NCBI RefSeq assembly: GCF_016808335.1
Contig: NC_053146.1
Span: forward strand, 29,365,495 to 29,429,494
DNA: 64,000 nt
Source: Panicum virgatum
Lineage: Eukaryota; Streptophyta; Magnoliopsida; Poales; Poaceae
Direction: 5' to 3'
The notes beneath the pieces were generated by a model. The model was not told where the DNA came from. It searched no databases and worked only from the letters and a program-made list of their open reading frames with translations. The position numbers were made by a program, and so were the translations under genes. Of the stretch, positions 23,570-35,300 are shown piece by piece; position 1 is the stretch's first letter; each line of letters starts with the position of its first letter.

Positions 23570-25016
23570 AAATGTATGTGTGCATGTGTTTGAGTGCAAT
23601 GTGTTTGAAAAACAATAATTGGTACCCTTTTAAACTTGACTTGACATGTGTGGTAATAAGGCAATAAAATACACCTTTCATAATGAGCTATAAACTTTCT
23701 ATGCAAATCAAATTCAAACTGGAAAACCATCACATGAAATGATTAATGGAACCATTCTTTGATTTGTGAAGAGTTACTAGTTCAAACCAAATAATAAAAT
23801 AAGGCCACAATTAGTCAACAAACAAATAGTTTTGAAATCTTAAAAATCTTTTTAAAGAAAAGAAGACATAAAACATACTTACTTCGGAGGTCTATTAAGA
23901 AAATATTTAGTTCTTCCTTAAATGACAAATTGAAGTTGTGAACAAAATAAAAATTCGAACAAAAGATTAAACATTACTTTAGCACATAATGTCAAATATT
24001 TATACAAAACAATAATGCATTCTTGTATATGAGTATGTGTGGATATAAAACTTGTTCCTTTAATATTCTTGAACTTTCATGCTTAACTTGTCACAAAAAT
24101 GTAGAATAAAGACACACTCATATTTTTGGGGCACATAGTTTAATTTTAAAAAGACTTTTTGCTAATTCAATTTAAACATTCAAATAAACAGGAGTTCAAT
24201 TTCTAGTAATAAGGAAGTTAAAAATTACTTTCAAACCAATGCACTTATGCATAGTAAAATGAATCTACATATTCACCATGTCATGTTAAACAAAAACCTA
24301 GTTGAAGCCTAGGAGTAAAAGTGCCAAAATTCACATGAAATGATAAGTACTTTAAATGGCAGTTTTTGAAATAATTAAATAACTCTCAAACCATTACTCG
24401 AATGAAAAAGTACATAACACGAAAGTTATAGATCTCAAAAAACTGAGCACAAGTGGTAATCAACACTTTTTGATTTGAGGCCAAGATGGAGGAGAAAATT
24501 AGAGTTTACATAACTGGATTTTTGAACTTCGAGAAAATTACAGAACTGCCACTGACAAGTTCTTCAACCTCTCGCCTCCCTGCGCTCGGCCTACGGGCGG
24601 CATCCGTATGCCGGCGCGGCCACTTGGCCAGCCACGCATCGTGCCCCCGACCAAACCGGCCGCACGCCCACAGGTTGAGCCGAAACCCATCCGCCCTGGC
24701 CTTCACTCCCCGTGACGCGTGCCCTTGACAGCTCTCAGCTCGACACGCCGCTAACGGCCATCGCCGGCAGCGCCATCGCTGCGTCCGACCTCCCCTAGGC
24801 CGCTGCGTCCTAGCTCGCCCTCGCCCTCCCCCTCCTCCCTTTCCTATATAAGGCAATGCAGGCCTCCACGCGCGTGCCCGAGCCCTTGTCCGCCTAGAAC
24901 ACCGCCGCCATCCCCTCCAACTCTGGCGAGCCGCAGCTCACCGTGGAGCTCCCTACTCCGGCCATCCACGCCCCGAACCAACCCCTGAAATGGAACCCCA
25001 TCGCCCTCCTAAAGCT
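23570..25016 (+). repeat. Tandem duplication, unit 2
   Basis: The second copy is about 1447 bp, with its TATA box at 24845-24851. It carries a 21-base net gain relative to unit 1, including extra bases near 24600. After the unit end, sequence continues into 25017-25255, which is present only once, so unit 2 retains the original downstream context. Confidence 0.9.
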
Positions 25017-25255
25017 CTCCGACCCATCCGCTCCCTCTTTCCCCCACTGGAACATCACCGCCGGCGAGCCGCACCTCCGCCGTCCCTGCTCTGCCGAGGA
25101 ACCGCCTCCTCCGTCCACCTCCCAGCGAGCCAAGACCACCACTAGGTGCGGCGTGAACCCCTCTCCCTTTTCCCCCACTTTCTCCTCGCCGCTGGCGACT
25201 CTCCTCGCCGGAAATCCCAGCGCCACCGCCCCTCTGTTCTGTTCAAGTCCGCCAA

Positions 25256-28200
25256 TGTAACACCCTAATTTAAATTTCAGCTTTTATTAATAAATTAAAT
25301 TGGCTTTATTTAAATTTCTAAGGTTTATTGTGTTTAGCCTTGCATTTAATTTAATTTTGTTTCATAAGTAATTAAAATTTATCATAGGTTTAATTTTTTG
25401 TGTTGCATTCATGCTGGTGCATACTTTTATTTGAGTGTGGTTTGAATTCAAATTCAAATTTGAATTCAAACTTTGTTTGAATTAGATTTAGAAAGGAGAA
25501 GAGTAGGAAAAAGAAAACCCAAACCCTTAACCCAGCCATCCAGCCCAACCCACCTCTTTTCTTTCCCGCGGCCCGACCCACTCCCGCGCCAGCAGCCCAG
25601 TCGCGGGCCCAACTCCCGCACACCCCCTCACCGCGCGGCCCACGCCGTTTGGCCCGGCTCCCGCGCCCGTCCCGCAGCGCATGCCCGCTCGCCCCGCCTC
25701 TGACACGTAGGCCCCACGCGTCAGAGCCCCTTTCCCCCTCCTCTTTCCCCCTCCGCGCAACGGATGCCGATATCACCGGCGAGTTCGCCGGGATCTCATC
25801 CCGCTGCGCCCCGCCGCAATCCCCGCCTGGCCCTGCCTTTTAACCACCGCGCCGCACCCCCTGCGTCTCTCATCCCGCTAGCGCCGCCACCCCGCAACCC
25901 TAGCGCCTCGCCTCCGCTCGGAGCAGAGCCCCTGCGCCGCCGGTGAGCCCTCTGCCGCCCCGTTTTCTCGCCACCGTCGGCCCCGGGCCCCTTCTAACCC
26001 TCCCATCGGTTTCACAGGAGCACCGCACATCGATCTGAGGGGTCCAGGCACCCGGACTCCCTCTGCTTCTCCTTCCTCCGCGAGCTCCGCCACTTCACGC
26101 CGCCGGCCTTCACCGACGACCTCCCTACGCCTCATCGCCGGCCACCACAACCCCTAGGTGAGCATCCTCCCGGCCTCCTCTGTCGTTTGCGCTCGTCAAT
26201 TTGGCCCAGGACGCACTCTAGGTGCTTGTGCGCCGCTCGCCGGCGACTCTTGCCGCAGCTCCGCCGAGGCGAACGCCCTGCAGCCTCGCACTGCCCCGCA
26301 CGACCTCCACCCAAGCTTGCGCATGTCTTGCGCATGCTCCTCGGCACTGTTGCACACACGCCCGAGCCCCCGAGCGCCCTGCACACCCGCTCGCCGGCGA
26401 ACCCCAAGGCCCAGCGCCGCCCCTCGCCTTGCCAAGGTCCGACCAGGCCCCAATCCGCCGTTCCGTTGCCTCGGGTGGATTACGCATATCGCGTAGGTGC
26501 CTCCCGACCCAGCCCCCGTTCGAATCCGCCCCTGGAAGACTGAGTTCGGTCTTCTCCGGTGCAGCGCCGCCGCGGGAGCACGCCGCCGGCGCTGCCAGCG
26601 CCGCCGCCCGCGCCCCTTTTACCCTGAGCCGCTCGATCTCGGATCCACGGCCAAGATTAGATCGCCATACCTCTTCATCTAGAGCCATTAGATCCCGATC
26701 CGACGGCTCACATCCACGCGTACCGGTTCGCTGCGGCTGTTTTGCTTAAGAGCCCCTGTAGTTTATAGTTATCAACCCGCGGTCCATAATAGTGTAAAAC
26801 TATTTGCAGTTTGGCCCAGAATTTAGCAAGCAGCCCCCTGAGCTTTTTAAATATTGAACCCGCCGTCCAGCACCTGGTCTTTTGCACGCTAGCCCTTAGA
26901 TTTAATGGTGAATTACGTTTTAGTCCTCGGTTTTTGCAGAAAACCCCCTGGAACTTCAGTTTTCTTGCAAATAGCCCCTAGAACTTGTTTTTAGCCTAGA
27001 AAATGCGTTTTAGCTCCGTTTTTAGCGTTCTTTATATCCACGCGATCGTTGTAACGCGTAGAATAGTTCTAGAGTAGTTTTGTGCGCTGTTTTTATGTAT
27101 TGATGTACTGTTTCTTAGCTTTTGTTAGTGTTTGGTCGTATGCTTATTTTCGTGCATTGTTTTGGCCATGTGTTCGTGAGTAGACGTTGATCCATCTGAG
27201 GAGCCCCAGTACCAGTACCAGGAGCAGCCGTCTTCCGAGCATTTTGAGCAGCAGCCAGAGCAGTACGAGGAAGGCAAGTATAACATGAACAACCCATCAC
27301 TTTTAAATACATTTTCATACTGCATTTTAATACTGTATGCCTATAAGGATTTCCTAGCCACTTTATATCCTTTATATATACCTTGGGTTGCATTTTGGTT
27401 AGTTGTGCTAGGTTGCTGCGCTATAACACACTTTGGTCCTTTTAATTAAATTGATTAATGGTTTACTTGAACTTAATCCTGAGAGTGGCCCTCTGTGTGG
27501 CTTGAGTGGCTCACGTCTCGTTAAAAGATGTTTTTGTAGAAACATGGTTTAGGGGGCCAGCACGGTGCTTAGTGCTTGGTTGGCCACTCTCCATAAGGAC
27601 CGGTTCATAGAGCGACAACCTGGGACAACAGCGCTACCACAAGGCTAGAATGGGATAGACTTGGCGTAATAATTAGATCCTTTTGGTTTGGAGTAACTTA
27701 CCTGCGGGGCAAGAGTAGTAAGCTTCAATGGTCCCTGCTCCTCCGGCTTGGTCTGTGCTTGGATTGCGCTCCTGTGCTTGTACCCCCGGAGGTGGGCCCC
27801 ATCGTCGCCGACCTAACTCTCGCGGTTACGCCTTACCAACGAGATTCTTTGTAAAGGCCTCGTAGTGAGTCGCTGGCCATCTCACCTAAGGAAGTGTGAT
27901 GAACAACTGGCGTAGCTCACGACTTGTGGGTAAAGATGTGCAACCTCTGCAGAGTGTAAAACTGGTATACTAGCCGTGCTCACAGTTATGAGCGGCCCAG
28001 ATCCTCCTTTTGATTAGTGAAGTTATCTCCTTCCGACGAGGGAGGTGCTTCTCGGGGTTACCTTGGTGGCTTGGTTTTGGTATGGTTCTCAGTAGTAGTA
28101 TAATTAATTCTGATTAATTACTATGTAACTAGGTCAATGGTAATTCATCAACTCGTAGTAAATAGCTTTAATAAAATTTTGCCAACACTTAAAAGCTAAT

Positions 28201-28634
28201 GCAGTTGAGTCAGCCAGCCTAGAGCCTCATAGTTTGTGTTATACTTGTTGAGTACAAGTTGTGTACTCACCCTTGCCTCTTCTCTACTTTTTCCTCTTGG
28301 CTACGCTACTGCTGCTCAGTTCCTGCCGACACGAGGGAGTTCGTCCAGCGCTACCAGGATTACGAGGACTTCTAGGTGCTTCGTCTCCCAGTCGACGTCC
28401 CTGTGGCGCCCTGCTTCAGCTTCGGAGAGCTTTATTCGTATTTTGTACTTCGCTTCCACTGTATCAGACATTTTTGTCATTAATGTAATAAATAACATTC
28501 GTATTCACTTTATTATATCTTTTTACGTGATATGTGCTTTGATATACTGTTCATTCTGTTGTATATACGTGTGACTTGATCCTGGCACGTATATGATTGC
28601 TCGGTTTATGCTCTTTTATAAACCGGGTGTTACA
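25256..28634 (+). mobile_element. Solo LTR-like element, TGTAACACCC ... GGGTGTTACA
   Basis: The 3379-bp block has perfect 10-bp inverted ends (TGTAACACCC at 25256, GGGTGTTACA at 28625) and the composition of a long Ty3 LTR. It is AT-rich at first, with a GAATTCAAATTCAAATTTGAATTC-like palindromic stretch near 25444-25475, then GC-rich (25550-26750). It ends with a conserved tail (GTTGAGTACAAGTTGTGTACTCACCC near 28250). No primer site or internal domain follows. The 5-bp flanks (GCCAA and GCTGG) do not match, so there is no target duplication. Confidence 0.65.
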
Positions 28635-28750
28635 GCTGGATGAGATACAAAAGACTCAGCCCAAGTATGGATGTCCGAACATCATTTTGAGGATAATTCC
28701 TAGTTCCGAAAGAATCTGATGATAAGGTTGGATCCATCAGAAAGTAGACT

Positions 28751-29083
28751 TCAAAATCTTTCCATGAAGTACTTGAACGCCCCAAACGGAGTCCGGATGA
28801 AATCGTGGGCGCTGTTACAAGTTGGTGTTGTCCTGCTGTCCGAAACCAGTCCACGCAAAGCCGCTCCCCTTCTTATCCTCTCCATCATTCCTAAGCAAAA
28901 CAAGAGTACGTGTGTTTCCATTGTATAAATAAATGGACACGAGGTTAAGAATAAACTTACTTGATGATTGAGTTGACGGGCACGAGCACGAGTAATGGGT
29001 CCAAGCGGCGGCGGTGCCGGTGTGGATGTATCGTTGGTGTTGATGTCCTCATCACTCAAGACCAATCTTGCCCGAATTTTCAT
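28751..29083 (-). pseudogene. Ty3-type polyprotein C-terminal remnant, second copy
   Basis: The minus-strand frame contains GPITRARARQLNHQVSLF followed by a hydrophobic stretch and SDSRTTP. This is the same C-terminal pol signature as at 1325-1657. It stops at 28751, 117 bases from the end of the solo LTR at 28634 and in the opposite orientation to it. No other pol domain is present. Confidence 0.6.
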
Positions 29084-29089
29084 GTTTGG

Positions 29090-30163
29090 CTACTAAATCA
29101 AGGGCAATTGGACCAAACAGTATCCTTTCATCTGGAAGAGGAACTTTGTGCTCACGCCATATTTTGTCCTTTATTTCAAGGGTCCTTCTCGTCTTCATGG
29201 GTTCGGCTCGACGACCCAACTCACACCTTAGATCCTCCCTTCCAGGAAAGGTCTCCCAGTCACAGGTTCTTCCCTCCTACACAACATCAAATGTATTGGC
29301 CAACTGGATGACAAAAAAAAACAAGCATGAAAGGAAAAATAGTGATTTACCCAAAATAGTCCAAAAGAGTTGCCACAATACCAACCGTAGCCCAACTCCG
29401 TTGGAACGACACCCCTTCGAGCCAAAATGCCACATTTGCAACGTGGTCTTAGAGCCCTTGGACATGGCCATTTCTTCTTACCACTCTCAAATTCTTTAAC
29501 TTGTTCTTCAGTGTAGTACTAGTGACTCTTGGGACCGTAGATGTACTCCTAGAAGTCACATAAAGGCCATCCATCCAGCATGAAAAATGGAATATGCAAC
29601 ATAAAGATACTTGGTTAAATAATAGGTGATGCTAAACCAATTCAAAACCGGAGCTACTGAATCTTACATGAGTGGTTAGCCTGCAATGGAAGAATGGAGT
29701 GAATTTTTTAGGGAGCTCAAGGTTGCAAGGATGTCCACAGTAGCAAAGGGGAGGGTCCTCCACGCGGATGCATGCTGCTGCCTGCTTTTCTTCATTTGTC
29801 ATTGGAGGAGGATTAGGTGGTGGAGGCACCCACCTCTTGAACTCATTGAGTGGCTTTGTCTCATCCTTATCATGTGGGAAAAGCCGGATCTTAGGGTCAA
29901 ACTTGTCTGGTCCATCAATCCATTAAAAGAACATACACGGCTTTGTAAAGTAATATGTACCTCTTCCGACACTCACAGTGTTCATTTCCCACTTAACTGA
30001 ACACATGTAGTAGGCTCTACCGGCTGTAGTCGGCCACCTAGATTGCTTCACCTCTGCCGAAATACCACATTCACAATTTGGGACAGGTAGTGCAGGAGGG
30101 ACAGGGGCATCCTCGCATGATACTGTAGGATACTATATCTCAACCTTATGCTTGTGTTCCGCC
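29090..30163 (-). pseudogene. Grass-specific Cys-rich (GRF zinc-finger-like) protein, decayed
   Basis: Pieces of a multi-exon minus-strand gene are visible. An N-terminal piece at about 30005-30163 starts MAEHKHKVEI, then an in-frame TAG, then NCECGISAEVKQSRWP and AGRAYYMC. A middle piece at about 29660-29880 has WVPPPPNPPPMT and PPLCYCGHPCNLELPKKF with FFHC. A C-terminal piece at about 29340-29570 has EYIYGPKSH, RCKCGILARRGVVP and ELGYGWYCGN. Two TAG stops flank EYIYGPKSH. The CxCG...C pattern is like GRF zinc fingers. I recognise the family as a multicopy uncharacterised grass protein, possibly carried by transposons. Function unknown. Confidence 0.6.
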
Positions 30164-30204
30164 ATCAACCTGAAGACAGTGTCATTATTGGACATCCAAA
30201 TAAG

Positions 30205-30655
30205 TTAAATTCCACTACTCAATCCTTGAATTCATATTAATCGATGCATGCACGTACTACCTCACGTCCAAAACGCGAGCAGAGAACCATCTGCGTATCA
30301 ACTAAAGCTCTAATCATGAGTACACTATCAACTACAAGACATCCAAGAACGATGGAGAATTATCTAAAAGTTTGACATCCCTCTATCATTTTCTCAAACT
30401 CTCCATTTTTCTTAAACATACCCCGTGAAAGAACTGAGCTAATTCATCTATCAACAAAGAAAGCAACTATACAAACAAATCCATGGTGCCTATTGTCCAC
30501 GAATGAAACTCATAATATCCTTCCCGCTACTCAATCCTAGAATACATATTAATCGGTTCATGCACGTACTACCTCACGTCCAAATCGGGAGCAGAGTACC
30601 ATCTACATGTCATCCAAAACTCTAATCATGAGTACACTATCAGCTACAATACCAT
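30205..30655 (+). repeat. Direct repeat pair (about 130 bp, 310 bp apart)
   Basis: Copy 1 (about 30210-30340) and copy 2 (about 30520-30650) share the landmarks CATGCACGTACTACCTCACG and CTCTAATCATGAGTACACTATC with scattered mismatches. No coding potential is seen. Confidence 0.7.
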
Positions 30656-30944
30656 TTCTCAAATCAAGACCCAAACCATAATCACCTTGAATCACTAATA
30701 ACTACTAATGTACATGGTCAAAGAAAGAGAAAATAGGAGCAAAACCTTAGGGGGAGGATGGGGAACGATTTCCTCCACTTCTCCCCACGCAAAACACACG
30801 ATTTTGGGGGGATTGGGGTAGGCGGCGGCCGGTGGTGGCGCTCTAGAAGGCGTTCTGCTCGGCCACAAGGAAGGAAAGAAGCCACAAGGAAGGAAAGAAA
30901 GGGAGGGTAGGGGAGAAGGGGCTGCTGGGGGCCAGGATATCGAC

Positions 30945-31130
30945 CCTGTCGCGCCAGCCCACATTGTGCAACAAGCCTTGTCGCGCCATTGCATGTGACG
31001 CGACAAGGTCGGCCACCTCACCGCCCACATGGCGCAGGTCCGGAATAGCCTGCCAACGTGGCGATTATGTCGCGCCAGCCGAAGTGGCGCGACAGAGGCT
31101 AACTGTCGCGCCAGTACGACTGGCGCGACC
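30945..31130. repeat. Cluster of GTCGCGCC-type palindromes
   Basis: GTCGCGCCA occurs at 30948 and 31069 and GTCGCGCCAG at 31104. Their inverses are TGGCGCGAC at 31085 and CTGGCGCGAC at 31120. A separate 10-bp perfect pair is CCTTGTCGCG (30976) with CGCGACAAGG (30999). Three hairpins of 9-10 bp with loops of 6-13 bases can form. Such units suggest a terminal or subterminal region of a DNA transposon; the owner element is not identified. Confidence 0.6.
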
Positions 31131-31199
31131 AAACGGGCTACGGGGTGCAAATAAAACCGAAACCAGGTTAAAATTAAAATATTCTTTAAAAAAGAGTTA

Positions 31200-31779
31200 A
31201 AAATAAAAAAACATTCGTGGCAGAGGCAGAGAGGGTCTAGAGAATAGGTAGCAAGAGGAACACAGGAACAGCTTGTGTCTTGTGCGGTTGGGAGAAAATA
31301 AAAAATGAAAGGGGAATGCATAAGGAAGAAAGTAAACTGAGAAAGCAAAAATTAAAAAATATTGATTATTGGTTAATCTTATATTAATTAATAATTTTCA
31401 TTTCATATATAAAATGGTGTTATAAACTAAAGGAAACATAAGTTCACTTAACAGCATGATTTATTCTGAATATCATGGTTTATTTCTAATATCTTGATGC
31501 CGAAACAACATGAGTTATTTCAAACATATTATAGAATCATCTGTAAAAAGCATGTTCCAATTAAAAGTTAATTATATCTTTTAAATCACGTGGGCGCATG
31601 TGCGTCTGTGCTAGTGTCCAAAATCCAAATACATTTTTTAGTCGCATGATCTAATTGCTTTTTTTTTTAGCAAAACATAATCCAATTGCTGACTCTGCAA
31701 CACGTTGTTTCAATAAAAAACCACGGCCCATGGGCTGCAGAAGGAAAACAAAACTAGGAGGGTGTGGGTCCCACGCGTC
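31200..31779. other. AT-rich spacer upstream of SMG7
   Basis: No gene or known repeat is seen. It leads into the GC-rich start of the SMG7 transcript and may contain its promoter. I see no convincing TATA box close to the leader exon. Confidence 0.3.
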
Positions 31780-31789
31780 ATAGGCCCCC

Positions 31790-32372
31790 AATCGCCTCGC
31801 CTCGCCGAGGAGGGATTGGAGTCCAACCCCAACACGGCGACGACGCGACGACAAAGAGACAAGGAAATCGCCTCCTCCTCCCTCTTCCTACTCTCTCGCT
31901 CTCCAATCCCCCCACAAATTCCCCTCCCCCCTCTCGCTTCCGGCCTCCCGTCGCGAGAGCAAGCATCGACCAGGTACTAATTCCTCCCCCGCCCTAGCAA
32001 TTTCCTCAGATTCATTCTTCCCGCTCCCCCGATCGCGAGCTCTCCCCGACGCGGAGTCGTGGATTTTGACCCATATTTCGCGGACCTCGGCGCCCCGGGT
32101 GAGCCGGGGTTCGGGGAGATCCACGGATTCGCGGCGTCTCGCGGGGGGTTAGACGGCCGCGTAGATTCATCGCCCCCCACCGCTTGCTCTTTTGGTGAGT
32201 GGGAGATTAGGGTTTGTTTTGCTCGGGCCGCGCCGGCGCCCCGGATACTCTAGTTACCTACCTGCTCCCGAGATTGGATTGGTGCTTTCCGACGTGATTT
32301 TATTGTTTTCCGTTGCTTACTCGAGCGTTCGTGATTTTGTTGCAGGTGCTGAAACCCGCGCGCCTTTGATGG
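31790..32372 (+). promoter_or_regulatory. SMG7: SMG7 5' leader with intron and overlapping uORF
   Basis: A CT-rich leader exon (start approximate) ends at CAG|GTACTA (intron starts 31974). A GTTGCAG acceptor at 32345 resumes the leader at 32346. The resulting leader has no ATG in its first exon. Its first ATG is at 32369, opening an 8-codon uORF (stop at 32395) that overlaps the main ATG at 32373 in another frame. A GC-rich leader intron of 372 bp and such an overlapping uORF can affect expression level. Confidence 0.65.
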
Positions 32373-35300
32373 ATGATGACTGTTCCGATGGATAGTGCTA
32401 CCCCCGCCCCGACGTCCTCCCGGGACCTTGCGGAGCGCCTCTTCAACAAGGTCTCGAGCCTGTTATTATTTTTTTGTTTCCTTCCAATGTTACTTACACC
32501 TAATACGGCTTCTTGCCGCAGCGGGTTTTTGATCTAGTAGTGTCCTCTATGTCCCGGCCTTTTCTGTGATTTGTGGATGGCTTTTACTGCTTGTTAGCTT
32601 ATCTGTCATGTTCTGTAGATGCTCTATTAGATTCTACTTTGGAAGATATAATTGTGTTTAAGTGGCTTTGCATGTATTCTGGTTTCTCCAAACATTGCAA
32701 AGAGATCCAATTGATATCAGTCCATGCAGAGCATTACTATACAATTTGACATTGCAATGTTAATTGTGCAGAATAACGAACTCGAAGATCAGCTCCGCAA
32801 GTCTGTGCAGTCCAAAGTCCCATCAGATCCCAACATATGGCTTCAGATGCGTGACAATTTTGAGAAGATAATTCTTATAGATCATGACTTCTGTGAACAG
32901 AATGAGTTAGAGTATCTCCTCTGGCAGCTGCACTACAAAAGAATTGAGGACTTCAGGAGGAGCATTAGTGCTGTAAACTCAGCTGCATCTCAGAGTGGGA
33001 AGAGCAATGCCAACCCAGATCGATTGAAGAGAATTAAATCAGCCTTCAAAAGCTTCCTTTCAGAAGCAACTGGCTTCTATCATGACTTGATGTTAAAGAT
33101 CAAGTCCAACTGTGGCCTTCCACTTGGTTACTTTCCAGAGGGCTTTGAGAATGCTAGCAACTCTGAGAGAGATGACAAGAAAACAGCTCAGTTGAAGAAA
33201 GGTTTGATTTCATGCCATCGCTGCCTAATATATTTAGGAGATCTTGCTCGTTACAAGAGCTTGCATGGTGATGGTGACTCTGCTAGTCGTGAATATGCTG
33301 CCGCTTCTAGTTACTACAAGGAGGCAGCTTCGATCTATCCTTCCAGTGGAAACCCTCATCATCAGGTTTGATCACATTGCTATATTTGCTCGATTGATTA
33401 TTTTAATCGCTACTCATTTTTTTAATGATGGCCGCGGTCCTTTTTTTTTCAGCTTGCTATACTAGCTTCTTACTCAGGCAATGAGGTGGTAGCTGTTTAT
33501 AGGTACTTCCGAAGCTTAGCTGCAGATACTCCTTTTACCACTGCACGGGACAACTTGATTATTCTCTTCGAGAAGGTATTGGTGCTATCTCTTTATTAAC
33601 TCAGATCTGTAGTTAGTTCTTATCATGCTTTCTCATTTGGTTTGATACCTTTACCAGAACTTTTGTTTGCCAATCTCTGTATTCTTCGCATGATAATGTC
33701 TGAATGATGGTTAAAAACCATGGTTGGATTTCTGTTTAGCATTATTTAATTATTGCTGTGGCAACTAGATAGGCGTGCAGCTTTGCTGCGCAGGGTCCGT
33801 ATTTCGTGTTGTTGGATTGTAGTTGATAAAGTTTTTTTTTCCGAAAGATATAGACTTTAGTTCATGCATAGAGTAGTAATTATTGTATGTGTAGGTGTCA
33901 TGGTCTCCAGCCTGTTGTTGTACTTGGTATATATTTTGGACTCTATTGTTGTGATGTTACTATTTGAGTAGGATATTATTTTTCATATGGAACTATTTTT
34001 TTGGTTATATTTAGTGTTTTTGGTTATCATTTATATTAAAAGTTTGTTGTGTAGCAAAGCTTTAGGTTTTGAAATTTTGAGCAATTTTTTGTATTCAAAA
34101 CTTATTGACGTAAAGATGTTTCGGTGTCCGAATCTTAGGTAGAATGGATCTTACATAAACATTTATGCCAATGAATTGTAAAAGCGCTTTGAATTTGAAA
34201 TTGTACTATATAATAAAGCTGTACATTTTGAAATTCTGAGCATCTTTTGTATTGAACACTTTTAATTTGAAAGATGTTTTGGTGTCCATATGTAGGTACG
34301 ATGGATCGCAGGCAAGCATTTGTGCAAACAAATTGTGTTTAAAATTTTAAAATTTGCTCTATTATTTTTGAACGACGTTTGATTTCAATGCTTTTTGGTG
34401 TTCAAATTGTACGTATAATGTTGCTTGTATAGAAGTAAACGGATGGAACGGGTTGTAGTTTGATTTAATTAAATCTGAGGGTTTTTTCTAAAAAAATTCC
34501 TAAGAGAAAACTAGAATGGTGGATTGATTTTATGAAAATCTAAGGTTTTCTTTGCAAATTTCCCTGAACCTGGAAGGTTGGACTGCGGGTTGAGTTTGAG
34601 AAAAGTTGTGTTTTTTTTTTGCAAAATTACCTGAGGGAGGTCAGATTACGGGTTGATTTATCTAGAGTTCGAGGTTTTTTTTTTTTTTGCAAAATGACTA
34701 GGACTCACGATCTGGGCGGACGGCCAATCTGATGGCTGGGAATGGCTGGCGACGTGGCCACGCTGGCCGGCCAGCTTTTGGTGCATGAAATCGTATTGAA
34801 GAGATGACCATTGGCACTTTTTACAATTGTATATAATACAGATATCATGTAATGTCACTTGTTTTGCATGTTCAGGCGTGGCAATTTCTCTGTCCCTGTG
34901 AAACCATGTATAGCTGTCGAGCTCAGAATGTTTTATTATGCAAAGCTGTCATGTTTAGAATGTTACAATTCATCTTGAGAATTTTTTTTGCTTAATAACT
35001 CTAGTCGTACAAGATTGCCATTTTTATATGTTCTCCAGTGGCTGAAACTGAGGAATTCGCATTGTATATGCTAAAAGAATTAAGTGGAATTAGCTTTTCA
35101 GGCATCTATAGACTATAGTTATGGTTTCTCATATGTAAGTCTTAGCATTTTGGTTGATGTCGGTAATCAAGGTATCACTCCTTGTGGCTCAAGGTAGATG
35201 CATAAATACTGTGTATCAAATTAAGTGTAGAATTTTATGCATTTTCTCTACTAGATGAACTGATGAACATAGGTAGTCAACAGATAATGTTAGGATATAT

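Larger units (their letters stand above)
22027..25255 (+). mobile_element. Long LTR-like block with internal tandem duplication
   Basis: The block starts TGTGACACC at the point where host-flank similarity ends (see 20833-22026). Its composition is typical of long Ty3 LTRs in grasses: an AT-rich first part with phrases such as GTTGTAGATCTCGAAAAACTG, then a GC-rich Pro/Ala-coding-like part with a TATA box and leader-like sequence. No protein gene is supported. The right boundary is taken as the start of the next LTR at 25256. Confidence 0.5.

Noticed and set aside
25390..26749. Long overlapping frames in the GC-rich part of the solo LTR
   Set aside because: Same reason: composition-driven open frames inside an LTR with clear TGTAACACCC and GGGTGTTACA ends.
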